This document shows, piece by piece, positions 8,759 through 17,076 of a DNA stretch of 18,333 bases (position 1 is its first letter; each line of letters opens with the position of its first letter). The notes beneath the pieces were generated by a model. That model did no database searches, was not told the DNA's origin, and worked only from the letters and a program-made list of their open reading frames with translations. Location: contig JANQJT010000085.1 in assembly GCA_028281485.1 (NCBI GenBank), forward strand, positions 1-18,333, in the 5' to 3' direction. Both the position numbers and the translations under genes were made by a program. Source of the stretch: Phycisphaeraceae bacterium (lineage in GTDB: Bacteria; Planctomycetota; Phycisphaerae; Phycisphaerales; Zrk34).

Positions 8759-8884
8759 GAAGAACCACATCAATCTTTGGCATGCGCTGCTCGGAATGAT
8801 CGACCCATGTCCTCTTTTCACGTCTCATATGCCTTGGGGTTCTAAGTGGCTTCTCTGGTTGTGCTTGCGATCACGATGAACTCG

Positions 8885-8898
8885 GGGTGCACGCACCC
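8885..8898. promoter_or_regulatory. Candidate operator, 6+6 palindrome
   Basis: GGGTGC and GCACCC flank a 2-base centre. The spacing is too tight for an RNA hairpin and fits a dimer-binding DNA site better. It lies about 200 bases upstream of the regulator start and about 100 bases upstream of the AT-rich kinase promoter region. Confidence 0.3.
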
Positions 8899-8991
8899 AA
8901 TCCCTGTCAACAGGTCCGAAAACCTGACTTGGCACACGCGGACAAACCCCACGCGACATCTGGCGGCATGCCATGGGGCAACACGCGCCTA

Positions 8992-9019
8992 TTGATTTTT
9001 ATATGTAGATTTATATCAA
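8992..9019 (+). promoter_or_regulatory. Possible promoter of the kinase-pilus operon
   Basis: TTGATT (8992-8997), a 16-base spacer and TATCAA (9014-9019), each 4 of 6 to consensus, in the most AT-rich stretch of the gap. The same stretch is bounded by ATTGAT (8991-8996) and ATCAAT (9015-9020), an inverted repeat. The box choice is tentative. Confidence 0.3.
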
Positions 9020-9157
9020 TAATTTATGGCATTTTTTCGGGGAATGAGGCGGGCCAATTCTCGCGGGGATTCCCTTCAGTTCGCGGTGCGATGGCTCGAT
9101 ACACCCATAGAGGCGTATTGCGCCTCGGGTTCTATTTGTATGCAGGGGAGGAGACAG

Positions 9158-10942
9158 TTGTCTTCCAAAACGATGAATATCTCGGGAAGGATGATGCGGC
9201 AGGGCGAATCACTCGTTGCCCTGGCCTGGCTGACGATCATCCTTATTACGGTGATCTCACTGGTTGCGCTGGTCTGGTGGAACTCGCGTAGCAGTCGCGA
9301 CACGATCGCTGAGATCCAACGGCACCGGGGCGACGCATCGGTGCAGATCCTGGCTCACGCCGGTCGCACCACGCTGATCAACGGCGATCAAGACGCCTAT
9401 CAGGCACTGGCGCAGAACGCGGTTGACCAAGGCCTCGTGCAGTGTGTGCGTGTTCGCCGTGCCGGTCAGGCGGTGTTCACGGCGGGTAGCTGGCCCGGTG
9501 AAGACGAAACCGAAGGCTACACCCACATCGAGACACTCACCATCGGGACGACCGACGGCGGGACAGAGTTGCAGGTCGGCTGGGCCACGCGCCCCGCCGA
9601 GACGCTGGCACAGTCTCACTGGTTGGGTGTCGGTCTCATCTTCGTGCTCGCCATGACCGCGATTTTGTTGACCTATCGCCAACTGCTCAATCGTGTGCGT
9701 GCGATCGGCGTGGTGCGGGAGTGCCTGCAAGCCATCGAGCAGGGCGAATCCGATTACAACGCCCTGAAGATCAACGAGGGCCTGGGTGTCGAAGCGTCCG
9801 TCTGGAACCACCTGATCGACGAGATCGAGCGTCAGCGTCACGTGCAGATGTTGGATCGCACGGTCCGAACCGTCGAGGGCGGCGGCACGAACGCCGGCGA
9901 TCTGAGCCTGGCCTGTGATGCGCTGCCGCAGGGCATGATGCTCATCTCACAGAACAAGCAGATCGAATACCTCAACGGCGCCGCCGCGAATTACCTCGGT
10001 CACGACCGCCAGCAGATGGTCGGCCAATCGATCGCCGAACACACGAGCATCGAACCCGTCTTGCAGGGTATCGAGGGGATCGTCTCCGGTCAGCGGGTCC
10101 GGCGCGTGATCCACGAGGAACAGCGCACCGATCCGCACGGCGTGAGTGTTCTGCGATACATCGTCCGCCCCGTGCGATCCGGCGACGAGGCCGCGGCGAT
10201 GTTGATCATCGAGGACATCACCCAGCAGCGCGAGGCCGAAATGGCGCGACACTCCTTCGTCGCCCACGCCACCCACGAGCTGCGCACGCCCCTGACCAAC
10301 ATCCGCGCCTACGTGGAGACCGCTATCGACGACGGTGTCAACAACGAGGGCCGCGTCACCGAGTGCCTGAACATCATCAACGAAGAGGTCCTGCGTCTGG
10401 ATCGCCTGATCCAGGACATGCTCTCGGTATCCGAGGTCGAGTCCGGCGGCAGAGAACTCAAGCGCGACGATGTCGATCTGCAGGTCATCCTCAACAAGCT
10501 CGAAGACGACTTCGAGCCGCAGGCTACAGAACACAACATCGATCTGTCGTTCTCCCTGCCGGCCAAGATCCCCGTCCTGTACGGCGACCGCGAGAAACTC
10601 GCCGCGACGCTGGCTAACCTGCTCGGCAACGCGATGAAGTACACGCCCGAAGGCGGCGTTGTACGCGTGCTGGTCAGCAACGAGGACGGACTGGTCCGTG
10701 TCGACTTCCAGGACACCGGCATCGGCGTCTCCGAGGACGACCTGCCCAAAATCTTCGACAAGTTCTACCGCGCCAAGGACAAGCGTGTGACGCAGATCAC
10801 CGGCACCGGCCTGGGCCTGGCGCTCAGCCGCGAAGTCGTACGCCTGCACGGCGGTGACATCACCGTGCAGTCTCAGCTCAACCAGGGCAGCACGTTCTCG
10901 ATGACCCTGCCGATCTCGCACCACGCGGAGGTTGGCGCATGA
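9158..10942 (+). CDS. Membrane sensor histidine kinase (PAS-HisKA-HATPase)
   Basis: 594 residues from a TTG at 9158, chosen because GGGGAGGAG (9145-9153) lies just upstream. The in-frame ATGs at 9026 and 9140 lack a good ribosome site and would add a non-conserved basic leader; ATG 9173 is too far from the site. Membrane helices at about 19-41 and 156-174 enclose an extracytoplasmic domain of about 115 residues with no recognised sensor fold. A PAS-like segment follows (LPQGMMLISQNKQIEYLNG, about 256-330). The H box HATHELRTP carries the phospho-accepting His373. The ATPase has an N box NLLGNAMKY (487), G1 DTGIG (519), an F box FDKFYRAKD and G2 GTGLGL (549). All key residues are present, so it should be active. 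It resembles PhoR-type kinases. Its stop overlaps the STAS start by ATGA. No response regulator is encoded in the window. Confidence 0.9.
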   Translation: MSSKTMNISGRMMRQGESLVALAWLTIILITVISLVALVWWNSRSSRDTIAEIQRHRGDASVQILAHAGRTTLINGDQDAYQALAQNAVDQGLVQCVRVRRAGQAVFTAGSWPGEDETEGYTHIETLTIGTTDGGTELQVGWATRPAETLAQSHWLGVGLIFVLAMTAILLTYRQLLNRVRAIGVVRECLQAIEQGESDYNALKINEGLGVEASVWNHLIDEIERQRHVQMLDRTVRTVEGGGTNAGDLSLACDALPQGMMLISQNKQIEYLNGAAANYLGHDRQQMVGQSIAEHTSIEPVLQGIEGIVSGQRVRRVIHEEQRTDPHGVSVLRYIVRPVRSGDEAAAMLIIEDITQQREAEMARHSFVAHATHELRTPLTNIRAYVETAIDDGVNNEGRVTECLNIINEEVLRLDRLIQDMLSVSEVESGGRELKRDDVDLQVILNKLEDDFEPQATEHNIDLSFSLPAKIPVLYGDREKLAATLANLLGNAMKYTPEGGVVRVLVSNEDGLVRVDFQDTGIGVSEDDLPKIFDKFYRAKDKRVTQITGTGLGLALSREVVRLHGGDITVQSQLNQGSTFSMTLPISHHAEVGA

Positions 10943-11274
10943 AGCTGGTCGAACAGCAGCACGGCGCGGTCATGGTTGTCAAAGTCAACGGCCCCCTGAC
11001 CGACAGCGACGCGGAGGTGTTCCTTGAGCGCATGAGCACGCTGGCTCGTGAGCGCATGGGGCGCGTCGTCGTGGATGCATCCAAGATCAGCTTCGCCGAC
11101 AGCAAGGGCCTTGAGGCCATCTTGGACCTGTCGGAAATCCTCAACGAATCCGGCCAGGGCCTGTGTCTGTGCGGCACGAACGAGACCCTGCGCGAGGTGC
11201 TCGAACTCACGGCGTTGGCTGAGCACGTGGAGCAGTACGAAGACGCCAGCAGCGCGGTCAGGAGCTTCCTGTGA
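10939..11274 (+). CDS. STAS-domain protein (SpoIIAA-like anti-sigma antagonist family)
   Basis: 111 residues, a single STAS domain. The central motif DASKISFADSKGLEAIL corresponds to the SpoIIAA phosphorylation loop; Ser55 in DSKG matches the serine that partner kinases modify. STAS proteins of this size are cytosolic switches that bind anti-sigma factors or other partners depending on phosphorylation. The ATG overlaps the kinase stop (ATGA) with GGAGG upstream, and its own stop overlaps the GTG start of the ATPase gene, so all three are translationally coupled. That arrangement suggests it links signalling to the pilus/secretion machine; this is inference. No SpoIIAB-type serine kinase is in the window. 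Confidence 0.88.
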   Translation: MKLVEQQHGAVMVVKVNGPLTDSDAEVFLERMSTLARERMGRVVVDASKISFADSKGLEAILDLSEILNESGQGLCLCGTNETLREVLELTALAEHVEQYEDASSAVRSFL

Positions 11275-13016
11275 CAGGCCCTCGCCCAGTTCGACTCGGT
11301 GAAGCCCTGGTGGAGCACGGCGCTCTCACCAGTGAAGAGCTGAACCGCGCGTTGGCCAGCCACCGCGCCAGCGGCAAGATGCTCGGCGAGTATCTCGTCG
11401 ACCAGGGCGTCATTACCGCGACCACGCTGGTGCAGGCGCTCGCACGCCGTCTTGGCTTGCCCGGCTGCCACCTCCGGCACGGCCTGATCGATCCGGCCCT
11501 GTTCAAGCAGATCGGTGAGGACGAACTCAAACGACTCGAAGCCATCCCGATGTTCCGCGTGCGTGACACGATGACCGTCGCGATGGCCGAGCCGCAGTCG
11601 CTGCCCGCCATCGATCGCTTACGCCAACTGACCAACTGCCGCATCCGGCCCGTGCTCGCGCTCAGCGAGAACATCCACGAGTTCATCAAGAAGTACGCCG
11701 CCGGCAACGTCGACGTTGACGAGTTCCTCACTTCACTCGCTGAGAGCGACGTGGAGGTCGTCGAGCGTGAGTCCGTCGATGATCAGTCCACGACCAACCT
11801 GGACCACATGATCGACGGCTCGCCGATCGTCAACCTCGTCAACGTGGCGATGCTGACCGCCATACGTGACGGCGCCAGCGACATTCACGTCGAACCGAGC
11901 AAGACCGGCACGCGCATCCGCTACCGCATCGACGGCAAGCTGCGCGACCTGATGAAACCCCCGACCGGCATGCACAGCGCGATCTCGTCGCGCATCAAGG
12001 TGATCGGCAAGATGGACATCGCCGAGAAGCGCCTGCCGCAGGAGGGCCGCGTGCGCATCATGGCCGAGGGACGCGAGATCGACCTGCGCATCAGCAGCAT
12101 CCCGACCCTGCTGGGTGAGAAGCTGGTGCTGCGCATCCTTGACAAGAACAACCTGCGCGTGGAGATGGAGGAGCTGGGCTTCCGTGACGAGGCATTAAAT
12201 GCGTTTCAGCGCATGCTGCTTCAGCCGCACGGCCTGGTCCTCGTGACCGGCCCGACCGGCAGCGGCAAGACCACCACGCTCTACTCGGCGCTGGACCTGT
12301 TGCGAAGCCCCGACCGCAACATCGTGACCGTCGAAGACCCCGTCGAGTATCAGCTCGACCTGATCAACCAGATCTCCGTCAGCGAATCGGTCGGACTCAC
12401 GTTCGCCCGCGCGCTGCGGAGCATTCTCCGCCAGGACCCCGACGTGATCATGGTCGGTGAGATCCGCGACGAGGAAACGGCGCGCGTCGCCGTCCAGGCG
12501 GCGTTGACCGGTCACCTCGTGCTCGCGACGCTGCACACCAACGACGCGCCCGGCGCCGTGGCCCGCATGCTCGACATGGGCATCGAGCCGTACCTGCTTT
12601 CCAGCGCGCTCAACGGCGTCGTCGCCCAGCGACTGGTCCGCACGATCTGCGGCGGTTGCGAGACGAAGTATTTCCCCGAACAAAACGTCCTGGTCGACGC
12701 GGAGATCCCCGAGCTTTCGGGACACTCGTTCCACAAGGGCGTGGGCTGCAAACAGTGCCACAACAGCGGCTACCGCGGACGCAAGGGCATCTACGAGGTC
12801 ATGGAGGTGACCACCGAGGTGCGCAAGCTGATCCACAGCGCGGCGCCGACGCACGTGATCCGTGAGGGCTGGCAGAGGGCCGGCGGCCGGACGCTAAGAC
12901 AGGAAGGCGTGCAGGTCGCGATCGAGGGTCACACGAACCTCGAAGAGGTCCTGCGGGTCACGCACGTAGACGATGACGGGGCAGAGGACGTCGCGGTCGA
13001 AAGGAGCGTGGCATGA
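11271..13016 (+). CDS. PilB/GspE-type assembly ATPase
   Basis: 581 residues. It is the cytoplasmic hexameric ATPase that powers prepilin assembly in type IV pili and type II secretion. Residues about 1-150 are an MshEN/GSPII N-terminal domain (VRLGEALVEHGALTSEEL, GEYLVDQGVITATTL). The motor then shows ASDIHVEPS, RIDGKL, a Walker A GPTGSGKT at 327-334 (Lys333), an Asp box TVEDPVEY, a Walker B region DPDVIMVGEIRDEET and a His box LHTND. The zinc-binding tetracysteine typical of PilB/GspE is intact (C460, C463, C493, C496), which argues against the retraction ATPase PilT. The GTG start overlaps the STAS stop (GTGA) with AGGAG upstream. The stop overlaps the next gene by ATGA. PilB and GspE cannot be told apart from this gene alone; PilM/N/O downstream favours PilB-like. 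Confidence 0.95.
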   Translation: MTGPRPVRLGEALVEHGALTSEELNRALASHRASGKMLGEYLVDQGVITATTLVQALARRLGLPGCHLRHGLIDPALFKQIGEDELKRLEAIPMFRVRDTMTVAMAEPQSLPAIDRLRQLTNCRIRPVLALSENIHEFIKKYAAGNVDVDEFLTSLAESDVEVVERESVDDQSTTNLDHMIDGSPIVNLVNVAMLTAIRDGASDIHVEPSKTGTRIRYRIDGKLRDLMKPPTGMHSAISSRIKVIGKMDIAEKRLPQEGRVRIMAEGREIDLRISSIPTLLGEKLVLRILDKNNLRVEMEELGFRDEALNAFQRMLLQPHGLVLVTGPTGSGKTTTLYSALDLLRSPDRNIVTVEDPVEYQLDLINQISVSESVGLTFARALRSILRQDPDVIMVGEIRDEETARVAVQAALTGHLVLATLHTNDAPGAVARMLDMGIEPYLLSSALNGVVAQRLVRTICGGCETKYFPEQNVLVDAEIPELSGHSFHKGVGCKQCHNSGYRGRKGIYEVMEVTTEVRKLIHSAAPTHVIREGWQRAGGRTLRQEGVQVAIEGHTNLEEVLRVTHVDDDGAEDVAVERSVA

Positions 13017-14245
13017 GACTGGCCTGCGAAGCGATCGACAGTGGCGGCCAGGCGGTCACGGAAACCGTGGACGCCGCCGGCCCCAACGAGGCGATGGAGA
13101 TGCTCCGTCGGCGCGGTTTGTTCGTCGTCAAGGTCAAGGAACTGGCTGAAGGCAAGCAGCTCGCTTCGATCACGCCCGGCAAGGCCAGCGGTCTCGGCAG
13201 CGGAACCAAGCGGTTGCGTTTCCTGATCTCCTTTGCGCGCCAGGTCCAGGTCCTGATCTCGACCGGCACGCCGCTGGCGCAGGCGCTGGCCGCCATCGAG
13301 CGCCAAACACCCGATCCCGCTCAGCGTGCGGTCGTGCACAACGTTCACCAATCCGTTGAGCAGGGGGCTTCGCTGAGTGAGGCGATGCGACAGGAAGGCG
13401 ACAGCTTCGACCCGGTCATGATCGGTGTCGTCGAGGCCGGCGAGGCCTCGGGCACGCTTGAGAACATGATGTCGCGATTGGTCGTGATGCTCCGCAAACA
13501 GCTGCAGCTGCGCCGGATGATCATCGGTGCGCTGACCTACCCGTTGCTGCTGATCGTGTTGTCCTTTGCTGTGGTCATCCTGATGCTGGTGTTCGTCGTA
13601 CCCCGGTTCGGGTTGATGTTCAGTTCGCTCGACGCCGAGCTGCCGCCCACGACGAAAGTCATGCTGTTCCTCAGCGACGGCTTGCGCACCTATTGGTGGA
13701 TCATCGCGCCGCTGTTTGCCGCGTTCCTCGGCGGCGGCGCATGGATGGCGCTCAGCGCCAAGGGCAAGCTCCTCCTCAACGACTGGCTCCTGCTGGTTCC
13801 GAAGATCGGTGGGATCGCCCGGGAACTTATCAGCGCTCGGATCATGCGTCTGCTGGGACTCCTGCTGGATAGCAACGTGTCGATGCTCGAGGCGTTGAAC
13901 CTGGTCCGTGGCGCCGCCGGTCACCGCCAGTACGCCGACATGGTCGAGCGGGCGACCCATCAGGTCAGCAACGGCGAATCGCTTTCCAGCACCTTTGAAC
14001 AGAGCAACCTGGTCGGGCCTTCGGTGATCGAGGCGATCCGGAACGGTGAAGAAAGCGGCCAACTGGGCCCGCTTCTTCTAAACGTCTCGGAGTTCATGGA
14101 CGAAGAAAACGAAATACGCGTCAAGGGTCTCAGCGCGCTCATCGAGCCGCTGATCCTGATTGGTTTGGGTCTGATGGTCGGCATCGTGGCGATCAGTATT
14201 TTCATCCCACTGTTCGACCTGACCGCCGCGGGAGGTGGTCCGTGA
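13013..14245 (+). CDS. PilC/GspF inner-membrane platform protein
   Basis: 410 residues, the usual length. This polytopic protein sits in the inner membrane above the ATPase and couples its motion to prepilin extraction. It opens with a short N-terminal domain (RLACEAIDSGGQAV, EAMEMLRRRGLFVVKV), followed by two cytoplasmic T2SSF repeats. Both carry the family signature: EAGEASGTLENMM near 142-154 and RNGEESGQLGPLLLNV near 343-358. Membrane helices are at about 173-199, 227-247 and 376-403. The ATG overlaps the ATPase stop (ATGA), with AAAGGAG upstream. Its own stop overlaps the PilM start by GTGA. Confidence 0.94.
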   Translation: MRLACEAIDSGGQAVTETVDAAGPNEAMEMLRRRGLFVVKVKELAEGKQLASITPGKASGLGSGTKRLRFLISFARQVQVLISTGTPLAQALAAIERQTPDPAQRAVVHNVHQSVEQGASLSEAMRQEGDSFDPVMIGVVEAGEASGTLENMMSRLVVMLRKQLQLRRMIIGALTYPLLLIVLSFAVVILMLVFVVPRFGLMFSSLDAELPPTTKVMLFLSDGLRTYWWIIAPLFAAFLGGGAWMALSAKGKLLLNDWLLLVPKIGGIARELISARIMRLLGLLLDSNVSMLEALNLVRGAAGHRQYADMVERATHQVSNGESLSSTFEQSNLVGPSVIEAIRNGEESGQLGPLLLNVSEFMDEENEIRVKGLSALIEPLILIGLGLMVGIVAISIFIPLFDLTAAGGGP

Positions 14246-15291
14246 TCGGATTGACACACAAGCGATACTCGCCGATCTGTCTGGACATCGGCAGCCGACA
14301 GGTCAAGGCCGCCCAGCTCGAAAAGCGATCGGGTAGCTGGGCGCTGTCCGCGTTATCGATCACACGTCTGACAGACAGCGAGCTGGAAAACGGCTCCATC
14401 GATGCGCTGCGTCTGAAGAAGGTGCTAAGGCGTCAGGGATTTGTCGGTGACCGCGTGTTGCTGCTGCCCGATGAGCGCATGCTCAGCGTCGTGCCGCTGG
14501 ACCTGCCCCGCGCCGCCGCCGAGCAGCAAGCCGGCCGGGTCGCGCGTCTGGAATACGCCCGCACCCAGCAGCTTGCCCCCGACCAGTTCGAGATGGCCTG
14601 GTGGCCCCTGCCCGAGACGGCGCGGGCGTCCGACGTCCAGCCCTCGCTGGCGGTCGGCGTTCGCAACGAGCAGATCGAACAGATCGTCGACGACCTGCAA
14701 GCCGTCGGCCTGCATCCCACACGCGTCGACGCGGGCATCAACGCCTACATGAACCTCGTACATCAACACCCGCTCGGCGGCAACGCCATCGAGGCCGTGG
14801 TGGACATGGGTTGGCTGCAGACGCGCATCTGCGTGCTGGTCGACGGCGTGGCCGTGTACAGCCGGCAGATCGACGACCTGGGCCTCGCCCGTCTCAGCGC
14901 AAAACTGACCCAGCACAATCAACTCGATCCCGAACTGGTCACCTACCTGTTCGAGGCTGGCGGCATCAACGAAGCGGACAACCGCGTGCAGCTATCCGGC
15001 GCCGTCCAGACCCGCATCAACAACTACCTCACGCGCGTCGGCGAAGAGACACGCGTTTCCATCGAGTACGCCCGGCACCGCTACCCCGAACACGAGATCG
15101 GCACGATCTTCCTCGTCGGCGGCGTCTCGGAACTTCCCGGTTGCGCCGAGCGCGTCAGCACGGGCGGCGATTTTCAGGCGCGACAGGTCAGCCCCGGCGA
15201 CCTGGTGCGATCGATCGACGCGATGAAACAACAGGCCCGATGGGCCGCCGGCACGCTCTGCGCAGTCGCCGCGTTGGCGGAGGTGGCCTGA
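14242..15291 (+). CDS. pilM: PilM-like actin-fold protein
   Basis: 349 residues. PilM is a cytoplasmic actin/FtsA-like protein that binds the N-terminal tail of PilN and connects the platform to the assembly ATPase. The nucleotide-binding signatures are visible: CLDIGSRQVKAAQL (phosphate-1 loop, residues 14-27), AVVDMGWLQTRICVLVDG (phosphate-2) and IFLVGGVSELPGC (adenosine motif) near the C-terminus. The GTG start overlaps the PilC stop (GTGA), with GGAGG six bases upstream. Only 3 bases separate it from pilN, whose product carries the expected PilM-binding motif. Sequence between the motifs is diverged from proteobacterial PilM. Confidence 0.88.
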   Translation: MIGLTHKRYSPICLDIGSRQVKAAQLEKRSGSWALSALSITRLTDSELENGSIDALRLKKVLRRQGFVGDRVLLLPDERMLSVVPLDLPRAAAEQQAGRVARLEYARTQQLAPDQFEMAWWPLPETARASDVQPSLAVGVRNEQIEQIVDDLQAVGLHPTRVDAGINAYMNLVHQHPLGGNAIEAVVDMGWLQTRICVLVDGVAVYSRQIDDLGLARLSAKLTQHNQLDPELVTYLFEAGGINEADNRVQLSGAVQTRINNYLTRVGEETRVSIEYARHRYPEHEIGTIFLVGGVSELPGCAERVSTGGDFQARQVSPGDLVRSIDAMKQQARWAAGTLCAVAALAEVA

Positions 15292-15294
15292 GAC

Positions 15295-15930
15295 ATGAAC
15301 CGCATCAACCTCATCCCGACCCGATGCCTGGCGCGTGCCCGTGTCCGGCTACACATGCGCACCGCGCTGCCGATGCTCACGGTCTGGGGCATCCTCACCG
15401 GTTCGATCACGACCTTCTGCTGGTTCGCCTATCAAGGCGCCGCCGGTGATCCCATCGCTAGCCGACTGGAGAAGATCCAGCAGCAGATCACACAGACCCA
15501 AAACAAGACGCAGCGGGTCAAGCTCGAACTGGCCGAGGTGCGCAGCCGTTGGGAAGCCAACCGCTCGGTTTCCGAGCAGCCCGACTGGGGCGTGTTGCTG
15601 TCGCTCCTGTCGGACAAGAAGGACAAGGCCATCACGCTCACCGCCGTGCGACTCCACCCGATCACCGAGACCATCACCCCCCCGAAGAAGACCGGCCGCG
15701 CCGTCACCGCGCCCGAAAAAGTCGTGGTCGGCTATCGCGTCTCGCTCGACGGCCTCGCATCCAGCCAGGACCTGGTCTCGCGTTACCTGATCGAGTTGGA
15801 GCGGACCGGCGTGATGACCAACGTCGTGCTCATCGAATCCCGCCTCGAAAAGATCAACGGCGCCAGCGCCACCGCGTTTCACATCGAGTGTGAGCTGCGC
15901 CCCGCCGAGGAGGTGAGCGATGTTCGATAA
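15295..15930 (+). CDS. pilN: PilN-like inner-membrane protein
   Basis: 211 residues. The N-terminus MNRINLIP is the conserved cytoplasmic PilN motif that binds PilM. One membrane helix follows (about residues 23-48), then a coiled-coil stretch (RLEKIQQQITQTQNKTQ and onward) and a small periplasmic domain of the PilN ferredoxin-like type. PilN pairs with PilO and forms the alignment subcomplex between the platform and the outer-membrane secretin. The ribosome site is GGAGG, somewhat far at about 11 bases. The gene overlaps pilO by 11 bases. Confidence 0.85.
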   Translation: MNRINLIPTRCLARARVRLHMRTALPMLTVWGILTGSITTFCWFAYQGAAGDPIASRLEKIQQQITQTQNKTQRVKLELAEVRSRWEANRSVSEQPDWGVLLSLLSDKKDKAITLTAVRLHPITETITPPKKTGRAVTAPEKVVVGYRVSLDGLASSQDLVSRYLIELERTGVMTNVVLIESRLEKINGASATAFHIECELRPAEEVSDVR

Positions 15931-16525
15931 CCCCCGCGCGTACCTCGTTGTGGATGCGGCGGCCGTGATGATCGGCCTGGCCGTAGCGCTAGCGGCCTGG
16001 TGGTTCGGCCTGCAGCCGCTGTACACCGCCCAAGCCGACCGCAAGGCCGAGATGAAACAACTGGCCGACACCGAAACCGCCGCGTCGGATGCCGCCGATC
16101 GATTGGGTGAACTCAACAACCAGATCCGCCAGTACGAGCAGGCCCTGGAGACCGACCGCGTTACGCTGATGTCGGTCGACCGCCTGAACATGCGTCTGGC
16201 GGACCTGAACAGCTGTGCACAGGAGTCAGGGCTTTCCGTTGAAGCCGTCCAGCCCGGCAAGGCGATCAGCGGTGACCGTGTCGACGCCGTGCCGATCACG
16301 CTCATCGCTCGATGCAACTACGTTCAGGCCGCGACGTTCATGCACGATCTGACCGAGGCGCTGCCGGACTTCGGCGTGGTGGCGTTCGACCTGGTTTACG
16401 ACGCGCGTCAGCCCAACGTCGCCGCGACGCTGGAGGTGAGCCTGCACTGGTACACTCAGCCCGCCGGTCACGGCAAGGCCGACCCGGTGCGCGTCGCCAC
16501 CGGGCAGGGGGGAGCGGAACGATGA
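15920..16525 (+). CDS. pilO: PilO-like inner-membrane protein
   Basis: 201 residues. It has a short cytoplasmic tail, one membrane helix (about 7-35), a coiled coil (LGELNNQIRQYEQALETDR) and a periplasmic domain with the AQESGLSVEAVQPG pattern and NYVQAATFMHDLTEALPDFGVVAFDL, as in PilO. It should dimerise with PilN. The start lies inside the end of pilN, after GAGGAGGTGA. The stop overlaps the next gene by ATGA. Assignment rests on fold pattern and position as much as on residue identity. Confidence 0.82.
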   Translation: MFDNPRAYLVVDAAAVMIGLAVALAAWWFGLQPLYTAQADRKAEMKQLADTETAASDAADRLGELNNQIRQYEQALETDRVTLMSVDRLNMRLADLNSCAQESGLSVEAVQPGKAISGDRVDAVPITLIARCNYVQAATFMHDLTEALPDFGVVAFDLVYDARQPNVAATLEVSLHWYTQPAGHGKADPVRVATGQGGAER

Positions 16526-17076
16526 ACAAGAACCGCAAGACGCTGTACATCGCGGTATTGGCGATCGGTGGGGCGGTGCTGTTGTTCGACATCATCACCG
16601 GTGGTGCAACTTCTCCAGCGGAATCCGAAGCCGCTCAAACCGCGCCGACGGTTACCGTGGAACCTGCTCAGGCACCGAGCCCGCGTAAGCGTTCGTCCAG
16701 TCACGTGCGTGCCACCATCGCCGGCACGCTACACGACTACGAACAGGGCCGGCCGATCGTTTACGAACGCATCGACGACGCGTTTGCACTGCTGCCGCAG
16801 TGGATCCCCGCCGCCCCCGAGACCGACGAGACCGAAGCAGAGCCGCAGCCCGCCGAGCCCGAGCGGCCCGATTTCAAATTGACCGGTGTCGTGGCCAGCG
16901 GCGAGACCCGCTACGCGATCATCGATGGCAACGTGCTGGCCGTGGGCAAGTCCTATAAGGACTGGAAACTGATCGGGGTAGAGCCTTATCGTGCGATCTT
17001 CTCGCGCGACGACGTGATCGCGGCCGTCGAGATGCCCCGACCCGACATCGACAAGTCAGGCGATTCGTCCGAATAA
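16522..17076 (+). CDS. GspC/PilP-like periplasmic connector
   Basis: 184 residues from ATG 16522, which overlaps the pilO stop (ATGA) and follows a GGGGGGAG site; the frame is open back to 16312 but that part is inside pilO. It has one membrane helix (about 8-25), a low-complexity Ala/Pro/Glu linker, and a compact beta domain at about 117-170 (FKLTGVVASGETRYAIIDG, AVGKSY, WKLIGVEPYRAIFSRDD). That domain pattern resembles the HR domain of GspC and the related PilP domain, which contact the secretin. A membrane helix rather than a lipobox is more like GspC than PilP. It is the last gene of the tightly packed operon before a 131-base gap. Identity is probable, not certain. Confidence 0.6.
   Translation: MNKNRKTLYIAVLAIGGAVLLFDIITGGATSPAESEAAQTAPTVTVEPAQAPSPRKRSSSHVRATIAGTLHDYEQGRPIVYERIDDAFALLPQWIPAAPETDETEAEPQPAEPERPDFKLTGVVASGETRYAIIDGNVLAVGKSYKDWKLIGVEPYRAIFSRDDVIAAVEMPRPDIDKSGDSSE

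Larger units (their letters stand above)
8684..9157. other. Intergenic region between divergent regulator and kinase genes
   Basis: 474 bases with no convincing gene. It holds the likely regulator promoter (8731-8758), palindromes at 8738-8747 and 8885-8898, a small dyad CAGGT/ACCTG (8911-8926), an 8-base palindrome GGCATGCC (8965-8972), and a very AT-rich stretch (8991-9036) that probably carries the kinase-operon promoter. About 120 bases of leader would then precede the kinase start. Confidence 0.6.

Noticed and set aside
8887..9291. 134-residue plus-strand frame before the kinase
   Set aside because: Low-complexity, runs into the kinase in another frame, starts at a GTG inside a palindrome with no ribosome site.
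12929..14062. 377-residue minus-strand frame opposite the platform gene
   Set aside because: Antisense to PilC/GspF with clear family signatures; composition is Gln/His/Arg-rich shadow.
14601..15449. 282-residue plus-strand frame overlapping pilM and pilN
   Set aside because: Arg/Pro-rich alternate frame inside two genes with recognisable motifs.
16312..16521. Longer start for the GspC/PilP-like gene
   Set aside because: The extension lies inside pilO and is Arg/Gly-rich; ATG 16522 has an ATGA overlap and a ribosome site.
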